From Austropuccinia psidii (Eukaryota; Basidiomycota; Pucciniomycetes; Pucciniales; Sphaerophragmiaceae), in assembly GCA_023105745.1 (NCBI GenBank), contig JALGQZ010000001.1, positions 58,733,437-58,797,436 of the forward strand: a stretch of DNA of 64,000 nt, in the 5' to 3' direction. Shown piece after piece: positions 47,048 to 57,815 of the stretch (position 1 is the first letter of the stretch; every line of letters starts with the position of its first letter). Position numbers and translations under genes: made by a program. A model generated the notes under the pieces. It saw nothing but the letters and a program-made list of their open reading frames with translations. It ran no database searches and was not told where the DNA came from.

Positions 47048-48441
47048 TGTCAGGCTCAGTCTATGACAGAGAAGTAATAAGGCTATTGGAAACTTTAAAT
47101 ATTACTGTTCCACAGATTAAAAGTATTAAAAGAGGTTTAATTTTAAATTAAAAGGGCTTTACTAAGGAGAATTAGTGGTGGTGAGCACTGTTGAAAGCCC
47201 TGGGTGCAGCTTTATATGTTGAGTTACAATAATAAAAGACTACAATACTAAACTTTATAAAATAACCTGATCATTTTCCAAGAGTATAACTGTTTTTGAC
47301 AGTTGTACTATGTAGGAATTCAAGAGAAGGATGGGGACTGCTTTTATGGAAATGAAAAGGTCTTCTTTTATCTTGAAATGGGGTGAAAAGGCTGCTAGAC
47401 CTTTTCACTCTCCAAGACAGGGTCTTGGTTTTCAAAAGGCCTGTATAGCCTGTATAGGGCTCAGATGTGGCTTTGAAGCCCCATCTGGGATGCTTTCACC
47501 AATACAGGGTGAATATTTTCATCTGGGGATTACACAGCCTGATTCTGACGTGTATGACGCGTAGAATGCTGTACAGAACCTGTATGGGACCCCAGTCTTG
47601 AATGAACTATGAGGTATTGAAGTAAAAACAAGCTTATTTGTCTGTTTGACACCTCATCATCATGGGTGTGGGATATTATCCCCTGGTAAGGCTGTATTGA
47701 CCAAACTGTGGGATTTTGACCTTGAGACAGCCATACCTTTGAGAGTTTTTGGAATATCAACCTCAAAATTGGTTCAGTGTGAAGACCTGAATGTTCTCTA
47801 AAAAATAGTACCTCATTTGATATGGTTATCATTAAATATGGCAAAGGTATGCCATGTACAAGATTTTTGTACATATGCATCTTTTAGGCAAAAATCTGTA
47901 TTGGGTTTGTTTTCCCTTATGAATTTTGTTCTAGAGGAGGTATGGGGAAAGGAATGGCACCATAAGATATCCCTGATTGTGCTCTATGAAAAAAGACTCC
48001 ATTTTAGGTATCTCACACTAAAACTGTAGAGGTTAGATGAGAGGTGAATATTTTATTCACCCTTATTTGGCCTGAAACTGACCATAACTTCTTAAATACT
48101 GGTGCTAGCTCAGTTTGGCTGGTACCATTGAATAGCCCTGACATAGAGCTTCATTTAGAATACCCATTTGATGGGGTTGAGTCTCTTACTCTGTACTTCA
48201 GCTGAGAGGTGAAAATTAAGGTTTATGCTTAGTAACAACTTTGAGCAGGAATAAATTTGTCATTCTTTTTCCTATGATGATGAGACTTGTATATTTGGAA
48301 ATAGGTGAGTTTGCTCTTTACTTTGATATCTTTTGAGCTTATTTGGCTCAGCTCCATGTTTTGATGGTATCTTGGCTATACCATTTATTTATGGTATTTG
48401 GCTGTCATGCTTGTGCTCTGGTTTTGAGTCACAGGCTGACA
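47048..48441 (-). repeat. 3' LTR of gypsy-1b
   Basis: 1394 bp, TGTCAGGCTCAG to CACAGGCTGACA as written on the + strand. A polypurine tract, read AGAGGGAGGG on the minus strand, is at 48444-48453. The paired TGACG motif is at 47546-47561. Confidence 0.92.
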
Positions 48442-48453
48442 TACCCTCCCTCT

Positions 48454-49982
48454 AAAAAGGCTGATCATTGATGAGACTGTTGAGTCCTCCTAGAGGCTGT
48501 GAGTCCCCTTAAATAAAGTTTCCCATCTGGTATGGCATCTTCTGCCAATCATTTGTCCTTATCAGCTGTCTGGTTCTGAATCTGACTAAGTACTGTCTCT
48601 GATCCTTACCATTAAGTCTGGTCTTCCAGGACTTGATGCTTTTCTTCACTGTTCCAGGGGAATCCTCCACCTCCACTATTTCTGGTTGTGTGGTGTTCTT
48701 CTTCCTGGAAGGAAATTTATCTGCCTCAGTCTGGAAGTATGGCTTGACTAAACTTACTGGAAAGACTGGGTGTTTCCTGGAAATTCCTCTGTGAGTTTGA
48801 CTCCCACTGCATTCTGCCCTATCAGCTTAATGATATTGAAGGGCACTACAAATGAGTCTCTCATTTTTTTGGGTCCTTTGAGATTATTAAAGTTAAGTGT
48901 AGAAACTAAGACTTGGTCCCCTTCTTTAAAGTTGGGTTCCATATGTTATTTGTCCCACCTCTGCTTATTATCTTCTTTTGCCTCAGCTATGCATTTGGGA
49001 GCTGTGTCACAGGTGCCCTTCCAAATTTCATGTAAATGCTTGGCTGTGGGGTGGATGGTCATAAGATTCTTCTTCAGGTGCTCCACAGGCAATAGGGGAT
49101 CCCACCCTTTCTCTACCAGTGCCGGTTTTCTTCCTGTGGTAGAGTGCTGACTTTTGTTATGAACCAGTTGAGCTTCTGGTAGAAGGGTAACCCCTTCATG
49201 GTCCTTATATTCCATGCCATAGGCACAGAATCCTCTAAGTATGTCCTCCATTGTCTGGATCATCCACTCAGCTAGTCCATCTGTTTGTGGATGGTAAGCT
49301 GTAGAAAAAGCATGTTTAGTACCCAGCATGTCATAGAGGTTGGTCCAAATTGTAGATGTGAACTTTGGGTCCCTATCACTGATTATGATCTTAGGGACTC
49401 CAGAGGTGGATATGATGTTGCTCCAGAATAACAGAGCAATATCAATGGATGTATTCTCCTTGTGACATGTTAGGCACCTCATACTCTTGCTGAACCTATT
49501 AACTATTATTCAGCAGGCATTGAAGTTTTCTTTGCCTCCTGGGACAAGTCCTGTGACCAAGTCCATGTTGATGGTTTCCCATGGGTGTTTGGGTTCTTCT
49601 ATGTGTTGAAGTAACCCATACTTCTTCCCATGTTTTCTATTTTCCTTTGGGAATCTTTGACAAGTGTTGATGTATTCACTCAACTATTGTTCCCATTTGG
49701 GCCATCTAGCAGTGCTTGCAGGATCAAAGATATATGGTCGCTGTCTATTATTGTGATTGCGCTAGTGTGCTTCTCTCTATGGTAGAAAAGGCCATCTATA
49801 AGGAAAAATTTATTGTCCTTATAGTCCCTCAACCAGGGTTCCTCTAACTGAGATTCCAGTTCTGGAGTCCTGTACTTTTGTTGGAGGAGTTGTAACAATA
49901 TGCCACACTGTTTGTGTTTGGCATACTTCTTTATTACTGCATTGAAGAATTCAGTGTGCAGTTCTGAGGAGCGTATTCCCAA
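48454..49982 (-). pseudogene. gypsy-1b integrase and chromodomain-like end
   Basis: Integrase begins near 49982 (SSELHTEFFNAV, then [12 protein letters not shown]). About 68 bp holding the zinc-domain histidines have been deleted near 49722, and the second Cys of the Cys pair is changed (TCQRF). The catalytic core is readable at 49482-48946: ISDRDPKF, then [13 protein letters not shown] 15-bp deletion lies near 49190. The GPF-like module is at 48942-48754, and the chromodomain-like end follows in another frame to about 48480. It could not work as an integrase. Confidence 0.88.
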
Positions 49983-51896
49983 CAGGGAGTTTCTGTTCCT
50001 TCTGAGTCAGTGTTTCCACTGTCTGGGGTACCACTTCCTGGTACCCATTCAGAAATTCTGAAGTTTCTCTTCCTGTCTATTTCCATGAAATGGATAGGAA
50101 TTTTAGCTGCTACTTTATGGTCATAATCTGGGTTGCTTTTGACATTATTCGCTGGCCATCTGCATTGGTATTAATTCTACCTTCTTTGTATATGATGGTC
50201 ATATTCCCTCTATACTCCTGGATGGCTATTTGCCACCTCAGAATGTGTCTATTGGTAGTATTGATGTTTAGTAAAGACTTAAAGGCTGGGCAGTCTGTGT
50301 AGACTTCAAAGACTGCACCCTTCAAATAATAATGGAGTTTCTCTAGAGCCCAGACTAAGCATAGATATTCAGTCCGGGTGACCCCATACCTGGCTTTTGA
50401 ATCTTTCAGCTGCCTTGAGATGTAGCAAATTACTCCTTCTCTTGGTTCACCATCCACAATTTGTCTTTGGTGAAGGGCTGCTCCTAGGCCTTGACTGCAT
50501 GCTGCATGTATGTATAACTTTAATGGTATTTCAAAGTCAGGTAAGATGAGCACAGGTGCATTTGTGCGTTCATATTTGATCCTCTCATATGCATCCCTCC
50601 TTTCCTTGGTCATTTCAAAAACTACATCTTTTGAACATAACTTGTATAAACTACTAGTTATGTGTGCAAAGTTTTTTATGTGGTTTCTATAGTAGCTAGC
50701 AAACCCAAGGAAAGATTGAATTGCTTTGATTTTTCTTGGTACTGGCTTTTCCAGTACTGCTGCTACTTTGTTCCGGTCAATTGCCAGACTAAGACCTGAG
50801 ACTTTATGTCCTAGAGATAGTAGCTCTTGTTGGCCAAACCTGCACTTTTTAAGTGAAATTTTCAGTTTTATGGGTATGCTTTATTTAGCACTCTGTCTAT
50901 GTATTGCACATGATCTTCCCATTTGTCTGATTATATAATGATGTCATTAATATATACTACCATCCAGTCTTCCAAAGTTTCTTCTTGAAATATGGTGTCC
51001 ATCATCCTTTGGAAGTGGGCGGGTGCATTCTTGATGCTAAATGGCATCCTGATGTACTCATATATGCCCATATGGAATATGATTCTGTGTATATTCATGG
51101 AGTTTGGTTTAACTCCATTCTGGTGGAAGCCTTTCATACAATCCAGTTTGGTTATGTATATGGCTTTTTCCAGTTTATCTAATGCAGGAGGTATCCTGGG
51201 TTTAGGGTACCTGTCAGCTTTGGTGTCGTTATTCAGAGCTCTGAAATCTCTACACAGCCTAAACTTTCCATCATTCCAGGTGATTAGGACAGGAGTGGTA
51301 ATTTCCATTATTTTATTGTGTCTAATCTTTCTGATGACATCCATGTGCGGGAGTTTATTGATATGTTTTTCAATTCCCTTCCTGGTTTCCAGACTTTCTG
51401 GGTAAGGAGGTCTCCTGAGCATGGGTGGATAAGGTCTTTCCACATCCAGATACAGCTCTATATCATGGCCTCTGATATTTCCTAATGGCTCTTCAGCAAT
51501 GGCAAATGCTGGTCTATTCTTTCTCAGCATTTTTAGTAAACTTAGTTTCTGTTTACCAGTGAGGGTAGTTCTAAACTGTCCCTCTCTGAATTCATTCAGT
51601 AGTTCTTCCAGTGGAGCTTGGGCAGATACTTGGTATATATCAAGTGAAAATTTCTTTTCCTTGTTGGTACCAATGGTAATGTGCCTGTTTTTACTGTTGT
51701 AAATGTCAATGCCATACATCCTCTGGTAATCTGTCCCCAGTAAGAAGCCTTGGATGTGGGAATCATCAAGCACTACAAACTCTGGATTGAGTCTGACATT
51801 AACCTTCCTGTGGGGTATAACTATCTTTTTAATAATTGTGCCAATGGAAGTCATCTCCCCTGAAGCACTATTGAAGTTCTTTGCCTTGGTGGGCAA
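49983..51896 (-). pseudogene. gypsy-1b RT and RNase H
   Basis: RT is open from 51896 to 50931 (RPPYP, CRDFRALNNDTKADRYPKPR, RMPFSIKNAPAHFQR). The catalytic motif reads YIND at 50943-50954, so the first Asp is lost. A stop and a one-base loss follow. RNase H is open at 50613-50110, with YIHAACSQGLG where gypsy-1a has YIDAACSQG, so a catalytic Asp is also gone. A 13-bp deletion between GATGGCC repeats near 50155 breaks the NADGLSRWP end. Confidence 0.88.
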
Positions 51897-52700
51897 GCGC
51901 TGGTTTTCCCAATTTTAGAAGTGGTTATCCAGAGAATTTCTGGCCACTATGGAGCAGTGTGCTCCACTGTCAATGATAAATGGATTTTGAGAATTTTCAA
52001 TACAAAGAGTCATTTTTGTGGCTGTTCCATGTATGTATGCCATTTCTTTTGTTGGTGTAACCAGGAATGTTTTTTCATCTTGTGTGTTTGCACAAGTCTT
52101 TATTGGAAGTATCTTGTGGCATGCCTGCTTCCAACTGTATGTCTTGGATTTCCGGTGGAGTCTCCTCTTGGTATTCCACTAGGAATTCTCCTCTTGGGTC
52201 TTTGTTATCATCAGGTTGTTCTCTGATGGTATCACCCATAGAGTCTGAGCCAGAATCCTCTATTGGGGATTCCTCCTCTGGGACTTTCTCAATGGCATAG
52301 ACTTTTTTCTTTGCCCTGGACAGTTGTTGGAATAGCGGTCTGTTTAACCACAGTTGCAACAAGAATTTTTCTTCTTTTCCACTTCTTCCACTCTTTCTCT
52401 GGGTTTGTCTTTCCCCTCCACCCTGAAAGGCTGTTTCTCTTTGAAACCACTGCTTTTATATGGGGTGTATTTCCCTATATTAGTTCTTTTCCTTACATCT
52501 TGTAAGGTATTTGCAATGTCATCTAGAGTGTAATTGTTGTTGCATCTGCATTTCGCTGCATGCTCTGGTTCTCCTGTCATTTGTGTCAGGAGGTTGTGAT
52601 TGCTCATCTGAATATTCATTTGAGGATCAATGGCTTTGAGTCTTTTAGATGGTCTGAGACACCACTCATATGGATCTTTGTCCACAGATTATTTGTCATT
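51897..52700 (-). pseudogene. gypsy-1b zinc knuckle and protease
   Basis: The zinc knuckle near 52365-52320 is interrupted by TAA, and its His is changed to Arg (TDRYSNNC). A one-base loss follows near 52315. A two-base loss in a CA run sits near 52080. The protease motif IIDSGAHCSIVARN is intact near 51975-51940, with a stop 10 residues later. Confidence 0.85.
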
Positions 52701-54221
52701 TTCAAATGACATGCTGTTTTACCATATCCAAGTACCATTGCTGTACTTTGGGATTATTTGACTCTTCCACCATGGCCAGTTGCTTTTGCCATGGATTTCT
52801 TTCATTTCTGTGTACCATATACTAGCATTTCCATTGAATTCTGTATTACGTCTAGCAGTAATCCAGTAGTCTGGAATGCTTGGTACATTAATGAAGAGTC
52901 CATCAATATAATCTATGAGTTCCATATGATCATATTCTCCAGTTCCAGAGAATCGGGGCCAGCTTGAGGCCTCAGGAAGCTGTTTCAGGGCTTCCTTCTC
53001 TGAACTAGACATATTATCTCCATCCTGGTATTGTGATGGAGATCTTGCCTTATTCATCAAGATGGCATCTGATTTGATGTCATCTTGATGATATGGATTA
53101 TAAATAACATGGCCTTGTGGTGGGGGCTTCATGTTATGGTAGACATTAAACAGCTTGTTTATGTCTTGATCCAGACAATCCCTGTCCCTTTTGCTGTGGT
53201 GTTGTTCTTCAAATACTAGATCGAGTCTTTTGTTGGTCTCTTCAGAGGCTTTCCTCAACTGAGCATGTCCCTCTTGAAGGTATTTGACAATTTTGGCCAT
53301 GGAGGCTGTTAATGCTTTCATCCTCTCATGGCTTTCTGGGATTTCTGAAAACTGCTTTTGAGTTTGCTCAGTAAGTTGCAACATTTGTAACCACAGTGCC
53401 TCACTGTTTAGGTTATTTTCTGGTGTGACAACATTGTGATCAATCTGAGTCGGGGTAATATTTCTACTAATGCAACTACTGATTCTAGAGCTATTTACAA
53501 CTACTTCTGGCTCTTGTGAACATCTTTCACCAAATCTAACAGCTTCTGGATCATTTGGTCTGAATCTTTCCTCCTCTGGATGAAGGTGGTCTTGTTTTTT
53601 CCCTTGTATCCTTGTCTTCTCCTGGAAACTTCCTGGGATTGTGAAGAATGGTGACTGTTGGCCACTGATCTGTTGGTTTCTGACTGTTGTGAAGCCACTG
53701 GAGAGCTGATTTGTCCTGCTTCTTATGAGCCTGAACAAATCTGAGTATGCCCTGTCTGGGTCAGCTGTTCTTCTATAGCTTGAATATTGGCTTGATTCTC
53801 CCTTATCCTGTTTGCCCTCACCTCCAGGAGTCTGAACGGCCTGGTAGGATTCCAACCTTTGGCGATTATCATAAGGTCTCTGAAGTCTATCTCTTTGAGA
53901 TAAATCTTCTGGCAACTTTCTCCAAGTTCTTCCAAGTGGGATGCCAGGTTGAACCTCTTGTTGTCCATGCTCCATTGAAATAAATCTTTGAGGAGTTTGT
54001 GGAGCTGACGAGCTTGATCCATATCGTTCCAGTCCTCTTGTTTTAGGTTCCTGATGAATTGGAAAGTGAATGGAAGAGTGGGTATTATTTCCCTCAGTGT
54101 CTTGCCATCTACCACTGTGTCGGAGGTGTCCTCTTCCAGGTCTTCTGGTTCTGGACAAGCCTTCTCTGTCCTCTGGTTGGTTCCTTTGGAAGCCAAGGTT
54201 TCTGAGGTGTACAGGTGACAT
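52701..54221 (-). pseudogene. gypsy-1b Gag, one 500-codon open stretch
   Basis: The start is ATG at 54221 (MSPVHLRNLGF), inside the 68-bp intron. It is open to TAA at 52719-52721, where gypsy-1a has Gln. It contains the polar N-terminal part overlapping ORF-X, a coiled-coil-like stretch near 53350-53150 and the capsid-like GTGEYDHMELIDYIDGLF and NWPWWKSQI. This copy shows that Gag in the ancestor had no stop in the 720-nt overlap. Confidence 0.88.
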
Positions 54222-54569
54222 ATCAGTATTTTCAAGCAGTCAAAAGCTTTATGTTCTTAGATTATTTACCTTTGACTGTTCCTTGCACAAATTTGTTGTC
54301 TTCTGATTTTGAAAATCTACCTTTAGAGGTTACAACTGGGTTAACTGTGGTAATTTTCCCTGTACAAGTGGTTAAGTTTGGTTTACCTTGTATTGAATCA
54401 GAGTTTTGTGGTTTTCTATTCCTCTGAGTGGCAATAGGTGTCCACTTTTTTTCTGTAATGAGACCTTCACTAGGCCTCTTTCCTTTTCCCTTGCTGCCCT
54501 CTGGTTCCGAGGTTGTCACTGATTTGTTGGCTTGTGACCTGGTTTCTAGTGGGATATAGCTTTCTTCCA
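53501..54569 (-). pseudogene. ORF-X of gypsy-1b (one nonsense codon)
   Basis: Exons are the A at 55135, 54569-54270 and 54201-53501, together 1002 nt, identical in length to gypsy-1a. There are no indels. The only lesion is TAA at 53723-53725, replacing a Gln codon. Ends and motifs agree: MEESYIPLE at the splice-made start, ETLASKG at exon 2, a basic SRRRQGYKGKNK tract, and HKSQK at the C-terminus. Confidence 0.62.
54202..54269 (-). other. 68-bp intron of gypsy-1b containing the Gag ATG
   Basis: Minus strand: donor GTAAAT, branch-type TACTGAT, ATG at 54221-54219, acceptor CACCTCAG. Same length and layout as 1055-1122. Confidence 0.68.
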
Positions 54570-55134
54570 CTGAATAAAACAGGAAAAGAGGGCTTAATGT
54601 CAGTTAAGACCTCTTAAAATGCTTTTTGCACGTCTAACAATGGCCTCTGGGCTTGTATGTCACTACAATATGCCCTTGTATAATGACAGTGTGATTGAAT
54701 TAACAATTTCACGTCAGAAATACAGCCTACAGATATCTGGTACACTGTTTGTATGCCAGTATCCCACAGAGTAACTTGTAATTAGCAAGTATAATCTGAT
54801 AATAGTGGTATGTAAGAGTGTAATTGAATCAACAACACACTCAACAAAGCCTCAACTGTTGGTTTTACAATAAGAGGTGTCCTTATATTAATTAAAAAAG
54901 GACTTTGTTCATTTCTTAAAGTGTTTTTATATTGAAAACAGGCCAAAAATAAAAAAATTTGAGGTGATTATAATCAACCACGTCAATGTTTGGTTTAAAA
55001 ACAGTCGGTATATAAGATATACCAAAATATATATATATATAGATGCAATATGTTTTACTTTATTTTTCTCAAGAAATTACCCTAGAAAGATAAAACATTG
55101 TGTCAGAATATAAGAAAATAAGTAAAAAACTCAC
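54570..55134 (-). other. leader intron of gypsy-1b
   Basis: Donor GTGAGT at 55134, acceptor TATTCAG ending at 54570, 565 bp. The base before the donor is A and the exon after begins TGGAAGAA, making ATG GAA GAA. Confidence 0.62.
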
Positions 55135-55164
55135 TTGTAAGGTCAAAAAGGTCAAAAAACACGG

Positions 55165-56579
55165 CCAGGCTGAGTCTCTGATGAAGAAGTAATAAGGCTA
55201 TTTACAGATTTAAATATGACTTTGACACGGATAAAAAGTGTTCAAAAGGTTTAATTATAAATTAAAAGGGCTTTACTAATGATAATTAGTGGTGGTGATT
55301 GCTGTTGAAAGCCCTGGGTGCAGCTTTATCTGTTGGGTTTCAATAATAAAAGACTAAAATACTAAGTTTTATCGTATAACCTGGTTATTTTTGAAGAGTA
55401 CAACTGATTTTGACAGTTGTACTACATAGGAACTCAAGAGCAGGATGGGGCTTCCTTTCCTGGCAGTGAAAAGGCCTCCTTTTATCCTGAAATGGGGTGA
55501 AAAGGCTGGTAGACCTTTTCACATAGAGGAAGTGAAGATTTTTCACTCTCCAGGACAGGCTTGTGGTTTGTAAAAGGCCTGTTTAGCCTGTATTGGGCTC
55601 AGATGTGGTTTTGAAACCACATCTGGGCAGTTTTCACCAATACAGGGTGAACATTTTCATCTGGGGACCACATTGCCTGATTCTGATGTGTATGACACGT
55701 AGAATGCTGTACACAACCTGTATGGGACCCCATTCTTGAATGAACAATGAGTTATCGAAGTAAAAAAAAGCTTATTTGTCTTTTTGACACCTCATAATCA
55801 TGGCTGTGGGATATTATCGCATGGTAAGGCTGTATTGACCAAACTGTGGGATTTTGACCTTAAAACAGCCATAACTTTGTCAGCTTTTGAGATGTCAACC
55901 TCAAAATTGGTTCATTGTGTATCCCTTTATGTTTTCTACACAATGGCACCTCATTTTATTTTGTTATCATTAAATATGGCAAAGGTATGCCATGTACAAG
56001 ACTTTTGTACATATGCGTGTTTTATGCAAAAAGCTGTATTGGGCTTGTTTTTGCTTATAGCTTTTGTTCTAGGTGTGATGTGGGGAAATTAATGGCACCA
56101 TCAGATAGCCCTTATTTTGCTCTTCCCAAAAGGACCCCACTTTAGGTATCTCACACTAAAACTGTCTAAGTTAGATGAGAGGTGACTATTTTATTCACCC
56201 TCATTTGGCCTAAATTTGACCATAACTTCTGTAATAGTGGTGCTAGCTCAGTTTGGCTGGTACCATTGGATAGCCCTGATTTAGAGCTTCATTATAAAAA
56301 CCCATTTGATGGGGTTAAGCCTCTTACTCTGTATTTCAGATGAGAGGTGAAAATTAAGGTTTATGCTCAGCAACAACTTTGGGGAGGAATAACTTTGTTA
56401 TTCTTTGTCATATGATGATGGGAATTGTATATTTTTAAAGAGGTTAGTTTCCTGTTTCCTTTGATACCTTTCGATCTGATTTGGCTCACCTCCATGCTTT
56501 GGTGGTATCTTGGCTATATCATTGATTTATGATATTTGGCTGTCATGCTTGTGCTCTGGTTTTGAGTCACAGGCTGACA
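55165..56579 (-). repeat. 5' LTR of gypsy-1b, lacking its last bases
   Basis: It matches 47048-48441. The end of the LTR and the start of the primer-binding site are missing through a 16-bp deletion bounded by CCTG repeats (compare 146-165). Confidence 0.9.
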
Positions 56580-56584
56580 CTTCC

Positions 56585-56883
56585 CAAAAGAGAACCCCCT
56601 ATCATTCTTTCAAGATCCTATGTATTACAAATGTCAAAAAAATCTATACTATTGAAAAATAACCAGGTATAATTTTAATCTTACTTATTGTAGTCTTTAT
56701 TATAATAACTCAATTGGTAATGCTGCACCTAGGGCTTTCAATAGTGCTCACCACCACTATTTTCTCATCGTAAAGCCCTTAAAATATTTAATAAACCCGT
56801 TTTTAACTTATTTTACCATTTCACAGTAATTTATTGAGTTTTATATACTATTCTTATAGCTCCTTCATAGATTAAGCTCAAAA
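56585..56883 (+). repeat. family-A solo LTR, right part
   Basis: It continues the LTR interrupted at 47047: GGTATAATTTTAATC, GCTGCACCTAGGGCTTTCA, GTAAAGCCC, as at 8170-8405. It is followed by the second ATGGC at 56884-56888. Confidence 0.9.
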
Positions 56884-57293
56884 ATGGCTGTCCCTTCCTT
56901 TTTGCGGATTTGGTACTTTTTAGGGTATCTTTTGTTCCATTTGGACTTTCCCTTTCCTTTCAGATTGTTCTGTGGGTGCTTCTTGCCTCTTTTTACAGCT
57001 TTTGGAGTAGGATACCTGCTTGTAGAGGCTTGGGGATCTTCTATTGGGTTTCTGTCATTCCTTCAGACCAACTTCTTCTTATCCTCTGATAATATGCTCT
57101 GGGCTTTCAGACAAGCCTTAGTCTTTTGGGCTATTCCTATGAGATACATGCCTTTATAACCATTCAGAAGCTCCTGTGTATTTCCTTGGCCTAAGCATAT
57201 CCTCAATTGAAGTTACAAATTCATTTTTCCTCTCCACCATTTTGGAAGAAGCTCCCACTCCTTTTGCTTTGCTTCCATAAACCAGTTCATCTA
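56884..57293 (-). pseudogene. gypsy-2(-) 5' coding region, two overlapping frames
   Basis: Minus strand: a CTCAG acceptor-like site ends at 57294. An ATG at 57290 opens one frame, ending KGKGKSKWNKRYPKKYQIRKKEGTA, which continues across the A solo LTR into TAMENFFKI of Gag. A second frame reads ELVYGSKAKGVGASSKMVERKNEFV and later PNPQKGRDSHG. Both contain some stops. It looks like the counterpart of the ORF-X/Gag overlap of gypsy-1. Confidence 0.5.
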
Positions 57294-57451
57294 CTGAGAC
57301 TGGTAAGTCTCTACTTCTGCTGCTTGGAAGGAGGATTCTTAGAGCTTAAAGCATGAATAGCATTGATTTAAGCTTCTGTAGTCTCAATAGAAGTGTCAAA
57401 TGTTGTAGCTAACACTTTTGAACTTGTGCAAGTACTGGAATCCTACAGATC
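57294..57451 (-). other. gypsy-2(-) leader next to the coding start
   Basis: No open frame. The stretch lies between the putative acceptor at 57294 and the inverted F LTR; it would be intron or leader. Confidence 0.4.
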
Positions 57452-57815
57452 TATAAGATTTTTCTATGAAACTCTTCATAATACTACTATTAAGCAAGAT
57501 TACTATGACTGTTATTATGAATTATAATGAATACATTTACACTATCCACAACTAGGTAATTAACTACTTCATTTCTTTAATTTTCATAGACTACCAGTTA
57601 TTATAGCATTCATCAGTAACTGTCTACTAGAATCAATTACTACAATTTTTATTAATAAACCTTTTTATTAGAATTATATAAAATCATTTTAATCAATAAT
57701 TATATTTTACAACATTACTTATAATAAAGCCTTGAATAAACTACAAATTTAGAGAAAATCTTTAATAATTCCTAAAACCATTCACTGATACTCTAAAAAT
57801 ACCTTGATAAGAACT

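Larger units (their letters stand above)
47048..56579 (-). mobile_element. gypsy-1b, full-length Ty3/gypsy element (9532 bp)
   Basis: Complete structure with two family-A LTRs, in TGTCAGG to CTGACA ends. A perfect duplication CTTCC lies at 47043-47047 and 56580-56584, and both flanks are parts of another A LTR. The gene order equals gypsy-1a. The LTRs differ by roughly one base in seven by eye, so the insertion is old. Gag-Pol has many stops and indels. Confidence 0.95.
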
